DNA of 64,000 bases. Source: Xenophilus azovorans DSM 13620. Lineage in GTDB: Bacteria; Pseudomonadota; Gammaproteobacteria; Burkholderiales; Burkholderiaceae_C. The notes beneath the pieces are model-generated. The model worked only from the letters and a program-made list of their open reading frames with translations. It was not told where the DNA came from and did no database searches. A program made the position numbers and the translations under genes. This document shows positions 11,305 to 19,575 of this stretch, one piece after another; the stretch's first letter is position 1; each line of letters opens with the position of its first letter. Location: the NCBI RefSeq assembly GCF_000745855.1, contig NZ_KN050766.1:490568-554567 (forward strand), written 5' to 3'.

Positions 11305-12099
11305 ATGGGCTTTCTCAGCGGCAAGAAACTTCTGATCACCGGCGTGCTCTCCAACCGCTCCATCGCCTACGGCATCGCCAAGGCCTGCCACCAGCAGGGC
11401 GCGGAACTCGCCTTCAGCTACGTGGGCGAGCGCTTTAAGGACCGCATCACCGAGTTCGCCGCCGAGTTCGGCTCGACGCTGGTGTTCGACTGCGACGTGG
11501 GCGACGACGCGCAGATCGACAAGCTCTTCGCCGACCTGGCGCAGACCTGGCCGAAGTTCGACGGCTTCGTGCACAGCATCGGCTTCGCGCCGCGCGAGGC
11601 GATCGCGGGCGACTTCCTGGAAGGCCTCTCGCGCGATGCCTTCAAGGTGGCGCACGACATCAGCGCCTACAGCTTCCCGGCGATGGCCAAGGCCGCCCTG
11701 CCCTACCTGAACGACCGCGCGGCGCTGCTCACGCTGACCTACCTGGGCGCCGTGCGCGTGGTGCCCAACTACAACACCATGGGCCTGGCCAAGGCCAGCC
11801 TCGAAGCCTCGGTGCGCTACCTGGCCGGCTCGCTCGGCCCCCGGGGCATCCGCGTCAACGGCGTCAGCGCCGGGCCGATCAAGACGCTGGCCGCGAGCGG
11901 CATCAAGGGCTTCGGCAAGCTGCTGCCTGCCGTGGCGGCCGTCTCTCCGATCCGCCGCAACATCACGATCGAGGACGTGGGCAACGTGGCGGCCTTCCTG
12001 CTGTCCGACCTGGCCGGCGGCGTGACGGCCGAGATCACCTACGTGGACGGCGGCTTCAGCAACGTGGTGGGCGGCATCGACGAGCCGGCCGAGGGCTGA
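11305..12099 (+). CDS. fabI: Enoyl-[acyl-carrier-protein] reductase (NADH)
   Basis: Catalyses the last reduction of each fatty-acid elongation cycle, in the cytoplasm. 264 residues, like E. coli FabI (262). It starts [20 protein letters not shown], the divergent SDR NADH-binding motif. Catalytic residues fall at the E. coli positions: Tyr146, Tyr156 and Lys163 (NYNTMGLAK). Gly93 in SIGF, the residue changed in triclosan-resistant forms, is the sensitive-type glycine. The C-terminus has the substrate-loop region [13 protein letters not shown] and [12 protein letters not shown] 11305 is preceded by AAAGGGCAG. Longer in-frame starts run into the repeat and are rejected. The ligase gene follows after 14 bp. 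Confidence 0.97.
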   Translation: MGFLSGKKLLITGVLSNRSIAYGIAKACHQQGAELAFSYVGERFKDRITEFAAEFGSTLVFDCDVGDDAQIDKLFADLAQTWPKFDGFVHSIGFAPREAIAGDFLEGLSRDAFKVAHDISAYSFPAMAKAALPYLNDRAALLTLTYLGAVRVVPNYNTMGLAKASLEASVRYLAGSLGPRGIRVNGVSAGPIKTLAASGIKGFGKLLPAVAAVSPIRRNITIEDVGNVAAFLLSDLAGGVTAEITYVDGGFSNVVGGIDEPAEG

Positions 12100-12113
12100 G
12101 CCCTGCAGGCCCG

Positions 12114-12965
12114 ATGAGCCTCACCCGCCGGCAATGGCTGTGGGGTGCGGCCCTCGGGGCGGGCACCCTGCCGTGGCTGCCTTCGCATGCCGCCGCGCCG
12201 GCGCTGATGCTGGCCGACACCTGGCGCCCCGGCATGCCGCTGGCGGGTTACTGGGTCAGCGAGAAGTACGACGGGATGCGCGGCTACTGGGACGGCCGCC
12301 AGCTCTGGACGCGCGGCGGCGAGCGCGTCTTCGCCCCGGCCTGGTTCACCGCCGGCTGGCCTGCCCAGCCCATGGACGGCGAACTGTGGGCCGGCCGCGG
12401 CCGCTTCGGGTTCACCGCCGCCACCGTGCGAAGCCAGGTGCCCGACGAGAAGGCCTGGCGCGAAGTGCGCTTCATGGTCTTCGACCTGCCCGCGCAGCCC
12501 GGCGACTTCGATGCGCGCCTGGCCGCCCTGCGCCGGTTGCTGCCGCTGCCGGCAATCCCCTGGCTGGTGGCGGTGCAGCAGCAGCGCGCGACCACCGCGC
12601 AGGCTCTGCAGGCGCTGCTGGACAGGACCGTGCAGCAGGGCGGCGAAGGACTGATGCTGCACCTGGGCAGCGCGCCCTACCGCTCCGGCCGCAGCGCCGA
12701 CCTGCTCAAGGTCAAGCCGCACGACGACGCCGAGGCGGTGGTCGTCGGGCACCTGCCCGGCCAGGGCCGTCACGCCGGGCGGCTGGGTGCATTGCGTGTG
12801 CGCACGCCGGAGGGCCGGCTGCTGCGCATCGGCAGTGGCTTCACCGACGCCCAGCGCCAGAGCCCGCCGCCGGTGGGCAGCACCATCACCTACCGCTACA
12901 ACGGGCTGAGCGCGCAGGGTGTGCCGCGCTTCGCGCGCTTCCTGCGCGTGCGCGACGGTGCCTGA
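12114..12965 (+). CDS. Exported ATP-dependent DNA ligase (Lig E type)
   Basis: Minimal ATP-dependent DNA ligase of 283 residues. The nucleotidyltransferase motif I is SEKYDGMRG with the adenylated lysine at residue 51. Other motifs are MDGELWAG, VRFMVFDL, GGEGLMLH and LLKVKPHDD, followed by a short OB domain with no DNA-binding insertions. The N-terminus MSLTRRQWLWGAALGAG contains a twin-arginine-like TRRQWL followed by a hydrophobic core and an Ala-rich cleavage region. It therefore appears exported, perhaps folded through Tat. Known Lig E enzymes are periplasmic and suspected to act on extracellular or incoming DNA. The stop overlaps the next ATG (TGATG). The housekeeping ligase (NAD-dependent LigA) is not in the window. 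Confidence 0.88.
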   Translation: MSLTRRQWLWGAALGAGTLPWLPSHAAAPALMLADTWRPGMPLAGYWVSEKYDGMRGYWDGRQLWTRGGERVFAPAWFTAGWPAQPMDGELWAGRGRFGFTAATVRSQVPDEKAWREVRFMVFDLPAQPGDFDARLAALRRLLPLPAIPWLVAVQQQRATTAQALQALLDRTVQQGGEGLMLHLGSAPYRSGRSADLLKVKPHDDAEAVVVGHLPGQGRHAGRLGALRVRTPEGRLLRIGSGFTDAQRQSPPPVGSTITYRYNGLSAQGVPRFARFLRVRDGA

Positions 12966-13366
12966 TGGACTCCCCCGACGACGATCCGCCACCCCGCCCC
13001 GCCCAGGGCCCGCTGCGCTGGCTGATGGTCGCGCTGGCCATCGTCTCGCTGGCGCTGGCCGTGCTCGGCGTGGTGCTGCCCGGCCTGCCGACCACGCCCT
13101 TCGTGCTGCTGGCGGCCTGGGCGGCGGCGCGCAGTTCGCCGCGGCTGGCGGCGTGGCTGGAACAGCATCGGCTGTTCGGACCGCTGATCCGGGACTGGCG
13201 CCGCGGCGGCCGGGTCAGCCGCCGTGCCAAGCGCAGCGCGGCCATCGCGATGGCCGCATGCGCGGCGCTGCTGCTGTGGCTGTCGCCCTCGCGCTGGGGT
13301 GCGCTGGCCGGCATCGGCGCGATGGCCTGCGTACTGGCCTGGCTCTGGCACCGGCCGGAGCCCTGA
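12965..13366 (+). CDS. YbaN/DUF454-family small inner-membrane protein
   Basis: 133 residues with a proline/acidic N-terminus and hydrophobic segments around residues 20-50 and 90-125. The family signature is visible: LGVVLPGLPTTPFVLLAAWAAARSSPRL, followed by a short basic loop (DWRRGGRVSRRAKRSA). The function of this family is unknown. The ATG overlaps the ligase stop by one base, so the two are probably co-translated. Broken here into separate parts: motif LPGLPTTPFVLLAAWA and basic loop RRGGRVSRRAKR are the key evidence. Confidence 0.85.
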   Translation: MDSPDDDPPPRPAQGPLRWLMVALAIVSLALAVLGVVLPGLPTTPFVLLAAWAAARSSPRLAAWLEQHRLFGPLIRDWRRGGRVSRRAKRSAAIAMAACAALLLWLSPSRWGALAGIGAMACVLAWLWHRPEP

Positions 13367-13493
13367 CCGAGGAACGAGGTGCACGCCGCGCCGCGATGAC
13401 ATAGACAATCCCCTCCAGGAAAGGCAGCCGCATCATCATGGCCGAACGCAGGATCCCGTCCCACGCCGCCGTTGCACCACGGTCGGGCGCGGC

Positions 13494-14363
13494 ATGACGC
13501 TCACCGGCCCGGTCGCGCTCGCGGTGCTGTTCGGCGCACTGCTGCACGCGAGCTGGAACGCGCTGATCAAGTCGTCCACCGACAAGTCGCTCGACACCGC
13601 GCTGATCCACGGCCTGGGCGTGTTCTTCGCGGTGCCGATGCTCGTCTTCACCGGCCTGCCCGCCCTGGCCTCGTGGCCCTACCTGGCCGCATCGACCGTC
13701 GTCCACATCGGCTACTACATCGCCCTGGCCGGCGCCTACAAGCACGGCGACCTGGGCCTGGCCTACCCGGTGATGCGCGGCAGCGCACCGCTGCTGGTGG
13801 CGCTGGGCAGCCACGCGCTGCTGGGCGAGGCGCTTTCCGCCGGCGCCTGGCTGGGCGTGGCGGGCGTGTGCGCAGGTGTGTTGCTGCTGGGACTGGCGCC
13901 GGCGCGTCTGCAAACCGCCGGCGGACACCGCGGCAAGGCGCTCGGCTTCGCACTGGCCAACGCCGGCATCATCGCCGTCTACACCGTCATCGACGGACTT
14001 GGCGTGCGCGCCAGCGGCAATGCCGGGGCCTATGTGGCGTTGTTGTTCGTCTTCGACGGCCTGCCCTTCCTGCTGCTGGTGCTGTGGCGGCGCGGGCCCG
14101 CGCACCGTGCGGCAGCGCTGGCCTACATGGCGCGGCGGTCGCGCGTGGCCTGGCTGGGCACGGTGGCCTCGCTCGGCAGCTACGGCATCGCGCTGTGGGC
14201 GATGACGCGCGCACCGGTGGCGGTGGTGGCGGCGCTGCGCGAGACCTCGGTGCTCTTCGCCGCGCTGATCGGCGCCGTATGGCTGCGCGAGCGCTTCGGC
14301 CTGCAGCGCGTGCTGGGCACCGCGGCCGTGCTGGCCGGGGTGATGACGCTGCGCTTCGGCTGA
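13494..14363 (+). CDS. EamA-family (DMT) transporter
   Basis: Drug/metabolite-transporter-type inner-membrane protein of 289 residues with about ten hydrophobic segments. Two EamA repeats are visible: the first half contains LLHASWNALIKSS and AYKHGDLGLAYPVMRGSAPL, and the second ends with AALRETSVLFAALIGAVWLRE. Substrate cannot be read from sequence. ATG 13494 (MTLTGPVALAVLFGALLHAS) fits the first helix; the open frame extends upstream but without hydrophobic content. It is convergent with the decarboxylase gene, with 12 bp between stops. Confidence 0.85.
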   Translation: MTLTGPVALAVLFGALLHASWNALIKSSTDKSLDTALIHGLGVFFAVPMLVFTGLPALASWPYLAASTVVHIGYYIALAGAYKHGDLGLAYPVMRGSAPLLVALGSHALLGEALSAGAWLGVAGVCAGVLLLGLAPARLQTAGGHRGKALGFALANAGIIAVYTVIDGLGVRASGNAGAYVALLFVFDGLPFLLLVLWRRGPAHRAAALAYMARRSRVAWLGTVASLGSYGIALWAMTRAPVAVVAALRETSVLFAALIGAVWLRERFGLQRVLGTAAVLAGVMTLRFG

Positions 14364-14375
14364 CGCCGCCGGGCG

Positions 14376-16661
14376 TCAGGCCCTGACGCAGTCCGCGTAG
14401 TAGCGCTTCTGCCCGCTCTCGTCGACGCGCGCCACCAGCCCGTGGATGTCGGTCTCGAAGCCCGGGCACTCCAGGTTGAACTGGCGGGCGAACTTCAGGT
14501 AGTCGACGATCTTCTTGTTGAACACCTCGCCCGGGATCAGCAGCGGGATGCCGGGCGGGTACGGCGTGATCAGGCTGGTGGTGATGCGGCCTTCCAGCTC
14601 GTCGATCTCCACGCGCTCGGTCTTGCGGTGCGCGATGTGGGCGAAGGCGTCGCTGGGCTTCATCGCCGGCGTCAGGTCCGACAGGTAGATCTCGGTGGTC
14701 AGCCGCGCCACGTCGTAGCGGGCATACAGCTCGTGCACGCGCTGGCACAGGTCGCGCAGGCCCATGCGCTCGTAGCCGGGGTGCTGCTGGCAGAACTCCG
14801 GCATGATGCGCCACATCGGCTGGTTGCGCGCGTAGTCGTCCTTGAACTGCTGCAGCGCCGTCAGCAGCGTGTTCCAGCGGCCCTTGGTGATGCCGATGGT
14901 GAACATGATGAAGAAGCTGTACAGGCCCGTCTTCTCCACGATCACGCCGTGCTCGGCCAGGAACTTGGTGACGATGGAGGCCGGGATGCCCGTCTCGGCG
15001 AACTTGCCGTTCAGGTCCAGCCCCGGCGTGACGATGGTGGACTTGATCGGGTCCAGCATGTTGAAGCCGTCGGCCAGCTTGCCGAAGCCGTGCCAGTTGC
15101 GCGCCCCGTTCTTGCCGTTGCCCTTGCCTTCGGCCTTGATGATCCAGTCGTCGGCGCGGCCGATGCCCTCGTCCACCAGGTGCTCGGGGCCCCAGACCTT
15201 GAACCACCATTCGTCCTCGCCGAACTCGGCTTCGACCTTGCGCATGGCGCGGCGGAAGTCCAGTGCTTCCAGAATGCTCTCTTCGACCAGCGCAGTGCCG
15301 CCGGGCGGCTCCATCATGGCGGCGGCCACGTCGCAGCTGGCGATGATGGCGTACTGCGGGCTGGTCGACGAGTGCATGAGATAGGCCTCGTTGAACAGGT
15401 CGCGGTCGAGCTGGCGGTTCTGCGAGTCCTGCACCAGCACGTGGCTGGCCTGGCTGATGCCGGCCAGCAGCTTGTGCGTGGACTGGGTGGCGAACACCAG
15501 CGACTCCTTGGGCCGCACGCGCCGCTTGCCCATCGCGTGGTACGGCCCGTAGAAAGGGTGGAAGGCCGCGTGCGGCAGCCAGGCCTCGTCGAAGTGCAGC
15601 GTGTCGACGTAGCCGTCCAGCATGCCCTTGATCGTCTCGGTGTTGTAGATCACGCCGTCGTAGGTGGACTGCGTGAGCGTCAGCACGCGCGGCTTGACCT
15701 TGTCGGCGTCCACGTCCTTGAGCAGCGGGTTGGCGCGGATCTTGGCCTTGATCGCCTCGGGCTCGAACTCGCTCTTCGGGATCGGGCCGATGATCCCGAA
15801 GTGGTTGCGCGTGGGCTTCATGAAGACCGGGATCGCGCCCGTCATCACGATCGCGTGCAGGATCGACTTGTGGCAGTTGCGGTCCACCACCACCACGTCG
15901 CCCGGCGCCACCGTGTGGTGCCACACCATCTTGTTGCTGGTGCTGGTGCCGTTGGTGACGAAGAAGCAGTGGTCGGCGTTGAAGATGCGCGCCGCGTTGC
16001 GCTCGCTGGCGGCCACGGGGCCGGTGTGGTCCAGCAGCTGGCCCAGTTCCTCCACCGCGTTGCACACGTCGGCGCGCAGCATGTTCTCGCCGAAGAACTG
16101 GTGGAACATCTGGCCCACCGGGCTCTTGAGGAAGGCCACGCCGCCCGAGTGGCCGGGGCAGTGCCAGGAGTAGGAGCCGTCCTCCGCGTAGTCGATCAGC
16201 GCCTTGAAGAACGGCGGCTGCACGCTCTCCAGGTAGCTCTTGGCCTCGCGGATGATGTGCTTGGCCACGAACTCCGGCGTGTCCTCGAACATGTGGATGA
16301 AGCCGTGCAGCTCGCGCAGGATGTCGTTGGGCAGGTGGCGGCTGGTCTTGGTCTCGCCGTAGATGTAGATCGGCACGTCGGCGTTCTTGCGCCGCACCTC
16401 GCCGATGAAGTTGCGCAGGTTCAGCACCGCCGGATCGACGTCGGGGCCGGCGCCGAACTCCTCGTCGTCGATCGACAGGATGAACGCGCTGGCGCGGCTT
16501 TGCTGCTGCGCGAACTGGCTCAGGTCGCCGTAGCTCGTCACGCCCAGCACCTCGAAGCCCTCGCTTTCGATGGCCTGGGCCAGCGCCCGGATGCCCAGGC
16601 CCGAGGTGTTCTCGGAGCGGAAGTCCTCGTCGATGATGACGATCGGGAAGCGGAATTTCAT
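14376..16661 (-). CDS. Orn/Lys/Arg decarboxylase, class-I PLP enzyme
   Basis: Large fold-type I amino-acid decarboxylase (761 residues) giving polyamines or cadaverine from ornithine, arginine or lysine. The N-terminal 'wing' domain (about 1-130, receiver-like) is followed by the PLP domain: SWHCPGHSGG at 165-174, NGTSTSNK near 237, HFDEAWLPH near 357-364 and the Schiff-base lysine in ATQSTHKLL (Lys397). The C-terminal domain ends near PPGIPLLIPGEV. Which amino acid is used cannot be decided from motifs; the length resembles inducible-type enzymes. Monocistronic, with a 194-bp gap to the divergent nfeD gene. Confidence 0.93.
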   Translation of the reverse strand: MKFRFPIVIIDEDFRSENTSGLGIRALAQAIESEGFEVLGVTSYGDLSQFAQQQSRASAFILSIDDEEFGAGPDVDPAVLNLRNFIGEVRRKNADVPIYIYGETKTSRHLPNDILRELHGFIHMFEDTPEFVAKHIIREAKSYLESVQPPFFKALIDYAEDGSYSWHCPGHSGGVAFLKSPVGQMFHQFFGENMLRADVCNAVEELGQLLDHTGPVAASERNAARIFNADHCFFVTNGTSTSNKMVWHHTVAPGDVVVVDRNCHKSILHAIVMTGAIPVFMKPTRNHFGIIGPIPKSEFEPEAIKAKIRANPLLKDVDADKVKPRVLTLTQSTYDGVIYNTETIKGMLDGYVDTLHFDEAWLPHAAFHPFYGPYHAMGKRRVRPKESLVFATQSTHKLLAGISQASHVLVQDSQNRQLDRDLFNEAYLMHSSTSPQYAIIASCDVAAAMMEPPGGTALVEESILEALDFRRAMRKVEAEFGEDEWWFKVWGPEHLVDEGIGRADDWIIKAEGKGNGKNGARNWHGFGKLADGFNMLDPIKSTIVTPGLDLNGKFAETGIPASIVTKFLAEHGVIVEKTGLYSFFIMFTIGITKGRWNTLLTALQQFKDDYARNQPMWRIMPEFCQQHPGYERMGLRDLCQRVHELYARYDVARLTTEIYLSDLTPAMKPSDAFAHIAHRKTERVEIDELEGRITTSLITPYPPGIPLLIPGEVFNKKIVDYLKFARQFNLECPGFETDIHGLVARVDESGQKRYYADCVRA

Positions 16662-16767
16662 GGGGGCGGCTCCGGTGGCGGCTGCGCGAAGAAGGCGCGA
16701 AGTGTAAGGAATTCAAGTGACCGTACGCTGAGCGTTCTGTCTCACAATGGCGGCCTTTGCCGAGAGC

Positions 16768-16840
16768 GCCCCCCAGGGCCGGGCTGCGCCCGACCCGCCC
16801 CCCGCGGGGGACAAGAAAACTTGGGGCGGCCCGGCGTTTT
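16768..16840 (-). repeat. Interspersed GC-rich element, copy 2
   Basis: About 73 bp, inverted relative to copy 1. Read on the minus strand it has GCCGGGCCGCCCCAAG, a T-rich spacer, CCCCCGCGGGGGG and a terminal CCTGGGGGGC. It sits in the gap between the decarboxylase and nfeD, ending 15 bp before the nfeD ATG. In both copies 1 and 2 the end nearest the downstream gene is the GGCCCGGCGTTTT side. Confidence 0.85.
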
Positions 16841-16855
16841 TCTCGAGGAGATCTC

Positions 16856-17281
16856 ATGGCGAATTCGACCCTGTGGTGGCTGCTGGCCGGCGTCGCCGTC
16901 GTGCTCGAACTGCTGTCAGGCACCGTCTACCTGCTGCTGGTGGGCATCGGCCTTGCCGCCGCCGCCATCGCCGCCCACCTGGGCCTGGCGCTGACGACGC
17001 AGATCGTGGTGGCGGCGCTGGTCGGGGTGGGTGCCGTCGCCCTGTGGTACGTCACGCACCGCCGCGGCGCCAGCGGCGTGCCCAGCCAGGCCGACCCGAA
17101 CCTGAACCTCGACGTGGGAGAACAGGTCAGCGTCGAGGAATGGAACGCCGACGGCACCGCGGTCGTGCGGCACCGCGGCGCGCAGTGGACCGCCGTGGTC
17201 CGCCCGGGTGCCGTGCCCGTGCCGGGCCTGCACCGCGTCGTCGAAATCGTGGGCAACCGCCTGGTGCTCGAAAGAATCTGA
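16856..17281 (+). CDS. NfeD-family membrane protein
   Basis: 141-residue short NfeD (NfeD1b-like) protein. Two or three hydrophobic segments cover residues 5-65 (WWLLAGVAVVLELLSGTVYL, then further apolar stretches). A soluble OB-fold domain follows, with the family pattern VGEQVSVEEWNADGTAVVRH and an ending VEIVGNRLVLERI. ATG 16856 has GAGGAG six bases upstream. The next gene, 36 bp downstream, is a paraslipin; NfeD and stomatin-type proteins are habitual partners in membrane-domain and protease-associated complexes. Confidence 0.9.
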   Translation: MANSTLWWLLAGVAVVLELLSGTVYLLLVGIGLAAAAIAAHLGLALTTQIVVAALVGVGAVALWYVTHRRGASGVPSQADPNLNLDVGEQVSVEEWNADGTAVVRHRGAQWTAVVRPGAVPVPGLHRVVEIVGNRLVLERI

Positions 17282-17317
17282 ACCGCCATCAACGCAAGCA
17301 ATCAAGGAGAAGCAGGA

Positions 17318-18244
17318 ATGGAAGTCGCCGTCGTCATCCTCGTCATCGCCCTCATCTTCATCTGGCAGTCGATCAAGTTCGTGCCCCAGCAGAACGCCTG
17401 GATCCGCGAGCGCCTGGGCAAGTACCACGGCACCATGACACCGGGCCCCAACTTCCTCATCCCCTTCATCGACAAGGTGGCCTACAAGCACAGCCTGAAG
17501 GAGATCCCGCTGGACGTGCCCAGCCAGGTCTGCATCACGCGCGACAACACGCAGTTGCAGGTGGACGGTATCCTGTACTTCCAGGTCACGGACCCGATGC
17601 GCGCCAGCTACGGCAGCAGCAACTACATCGTGGCCGTCACCCAGCTGGCGCAGACCTCGCTGCGCAGCGTGATCGGCAAGCTGGAGCTGGACAAGACCTT
17701 CGAGGAGCGCGACATGATCAACGCCCAGGTCGTCTCCGCCATCGACGAGGCGGCGCTGAACTGGGGCGTGAAGGTGCTGCGCTACGAGATCAAGGACCTG
17801 ACCCCGCCCAAGGAAATCCTGCAGGCCATGCAACGCCAGATCACGGCCGAACGTGAGAAGCGTGCGCTGATCGCGGCGTCCGAGGGCCGGCGCCAGGAGC
17901 AGATCAACATCGCCACCGGCGAGCGCGAAGCCTTCATCGCCCGCTCCGAGGGCGAGAAGCAGGCGCAGATCAACAACGCGCAGGGCGAGGCCGCTGCCAT
18001 CACCGCCGTGGCCGTGGCGACGGCCGAGGCCATCGAGCGCGTGGCCGCCGCCATCCGCCAGCCGGGCGGCGAGCAGGCCGTGCAACTCAAGGTGGCCGAG
18101 CGCGCCGTGGACGCCTACAGCAAGGTGGCGGCCGACGCGACCACCACCCTCATCGTGCCCAGCAGCATGAACGAGACCGCCACCCTCATCGCTTCGGCCA
18201 TGCGCATGGTGCAGGCCGGCAAGGCGCCCTCTTCCGCAGGTTAG
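17318..18244 (+). CDS. SPFH/Band-7 paraslipin (QmcA-like)
   Basis: Membrane-anchored scaffold protein of 308 residues. A single N-terminal anchor (VAVVILVIALIFIWQSIKFV) is followed by a Band-7 domain with QQNAWIRERLGKYHGTMTPG and RDNTQLQVDGILYFQV. A long Ala/Glu-rich coiled region (about 165-235) and a conserved end (TTLIVPSSMNETATLIASAM) complete the protein. Such proteins oligomerise at the inner membrane and modulate FtsH-type proteolysis. AAGGAG precedes the ATG. It forms a pair with nfeD, and tRNA-Ser starts 15 bp after its stop, so read-through into the tRNA is possible. Confidence 0.93.
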   Translation: MEVAVVILVIALIFIWQSIKFVPQQNAWIRERLGKYHGTMTPGPNFLIPFIDKVAYKHSLKEIPLDVPSQVCITRDNTQLQVDGILYFQVTDPMRASYGSSNYIVAVTQLAQTSLRSVIGKLELDKTFEERDMINAQVVSAIDEAALNWGVKVLRYEIKDLTPPKEILQAMQRQITAEREKRALIAASEGRRQEQINIATGEREAFIARSEGEKQAQINNAQGEAAAITAVAVATAEAIERVAAAIRQPGGEQAVQLKVAERAVDAYSKVAADATTTLIVPSSMNETATLIASAMRMVQAGKAPSSAG

Positions 18245-18259
18245 AATGGCCGGCTTCGC

Positions 18260-18350
<91 letters not shown>

Positions 18351-18393
18351 GAATTGAGTCCACCGACATCCGCCAACGTGCGGTAGGTCATTG

Positions 18394-18422
18394 AAAAAGC
18401 CCGGGTCATCCGGGCTTTTTTG
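18394..18422. terminator. Bidirectional intrinsic terminator after tRNA-Ser
   Basis: GCCCGG (18399-18404) pairs with CCGGGC (18410-18415) around a 5-nt loop, flanked by five A on the left and six T on the right. It can stop the tRNA transcript rightward and the hypothetical gene (stop 18441) leftward. Confidence 0.85.
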
Positions 18423-18440
18423 TGCGCTGACGCCAGGAAC

Positions 18441-18968
18441 TCAGCAGCGCGCGCGGAACTGCGCGTCCCGTACTTCCTTGCGCCGCTCGGCGATCCACGA
18501 CTGCGATACGCCGCTGTGCGGCTGCCGTGCCATGCGGTCGTAGTAGGCCACCTGCTCATTGAAGTGGGCGCAGCGCGACGGGTCGCCGCCGGTGGCCCCC
18601 GGCGTGCTCGCCCCGCGCTGGCTCATCACCTGCCGTTGCACCGCGTAGCCTTGCCGGGTCTGCTGATCGGCGATCTGGACCTGCTGGTCCCACGGCAGTC
18701 CTGCCGGCACCGACTCGATCCGTTCGATCAGCGCGCCGCGCTCGCGGCAGTGATTCGATGACCAGAACCGGCCGCCGCTGTTGCTCACGCACAGGTACAC
18801 CTGGGCAGCGCCGGCGGCGTCGAGGTTGCGCACCGGCGGCGACACGTCCACCACCCGGCCCTTGCCGCAGGGTTCGCTGCTGTACTGGTTGCCGCAGCGA
18901 TAGACCTGCTGGGCCTGCATGGAGGAACTGGCGGCGACCAGCAGCAAGGCGACGAGAGCGGAGCGCAT
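18441..18968 (-). CDS. Secreted hypothetical protein, Cys-rich
   Basis: 175 residues from ATG 18968. A clear signal peptide (MRSALVALLLVAASSSMQAQ) is followed by VYRCGNQYSSEPCGKG, which resembles the start of DUF4124-type periplasmic proteins, and a second cysteine-bearing part (VYLCVSNSGGRFWSSNHC). The rest is Arg/Gln-rich and ends in FRARC. Five cysteines after the signal suggest disulfide bonds in the periplasm. I do not recognise a function. Convergent with tRNA-Ser and sharing its bidirectional terminator. Confidence 0.7.
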   Translation of the reverse strand: MRSALVALLLVAASSSMQAQQVYRCGNQYSSEPCGKGRVVDVSPPVRNLDAAGAAQVYLCVSNSGGRFWSSNHCRERGALIERIESVPAGLPWDQQVQIADQQTRQGYAVQRQVMSQRGASTPGATGGDPSRCAHFNEQVAYYDRMARQPHSGVSQSWIAERRKEVRDAQFRARC

Positions 18969-19251
18969 CCGGGGGATCGTAGCGCCGCGGCCGAGAGCGA
19001 GGCGCGGCCTGTCGAAGGACGAGGTCGGACATCCCACACCCATGCGGGCCTGCATCCGGTGATGTGACCCGCCCTGACTATGCCTTTCGGCCGAGTCAGC
19101 CGTTTGGCGGGCTCGGTTGGCCACCGGTTCAATCTACAGTTGTTGACATTTGTCCGATCCGGTCGATGTCCGCCTTCAACTGCCAGCTTTCCTGCGCCTT
19201 CCGCCCTGCCGCCTTTCCAGGCCGGCTGGGCGGTGCCGGGCGCTTCCGGGG

Positions 19252-19575
19252 ATGAAGCAGGCCCTCGTCGGGGTGCTCGGCGGTGCGGTGATGTTCGTGG
19301 CCGTGATGGCGCAAGCGGAAGAAGCGGCGCCCTGCCCGACGCCGTGCCTCGCCCTTCCGCCCGCGAAGGTCGAGACGCCGCCCGACAAGGCGCCGAAGCA
19401 GCCGCCCCCTGCGGCGAAGGCACGGCAGGCGCCCTCGCCGCGCAGCGCGCCCTCGCCCACGCCGGCTGCGGCACGGCCGCCGCTGTCCCGCCGCTGCGCC
19501 GACATCATGATGCGCGCCCAGGTGGGCGAGCCGGTTTCCGATCGCGACATGGCCTACCTGAGGAACGATTGCTGA
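19252..19575 (+). CDS. Small exported Pro/Ala-rich protein
   Basis: 107 residues starting at ATG 19252 after GGGG. A signal peptide (MKQALVGVLGGAVMFVAVMAQAE) is followed by a cysteine pair (CPTPC), a low-complexity Pro/Ala/Lys stretch (about 35-80) and a conserved-looking end (RRCADIMMRAQVGEPVSDRD, then YLRNDC). No family recognised. The stop codon overlaps the ATG of the following OmpA-like lipoprotein gene (TGATG), so the two are translationally coupled and probably work together at the envelope. The 283 bp upstream, back to 18968, hold a TTGACA hexamer at 19144 without a convincing -10. Confidence 0.65.
   Translation: MKQALVGVLGGAVMFVAVMAQAEEAAPCPTPCLALPPAKVETPPDKAPKQPPPAAKARQAPSPRSAPSPTPAAARPPLSRRCADIMMRAQVGEPVSDRDMAYLRNDC

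Noticed and set aside
14442..16994. 850-codon plus-strand frame opposite the decarboxylase
   Set aside because: Compositional shadow; the decarboxylase on the minus strand has all PLP motifs.
19144..19172. TTGACA upstream of the small exported protein as a promoter
   Set aside because: The -35 is perfect, but the sequence at the expected -10 distance (ATGTCC) is a poor match, so it is only mentioned in the gene entry.
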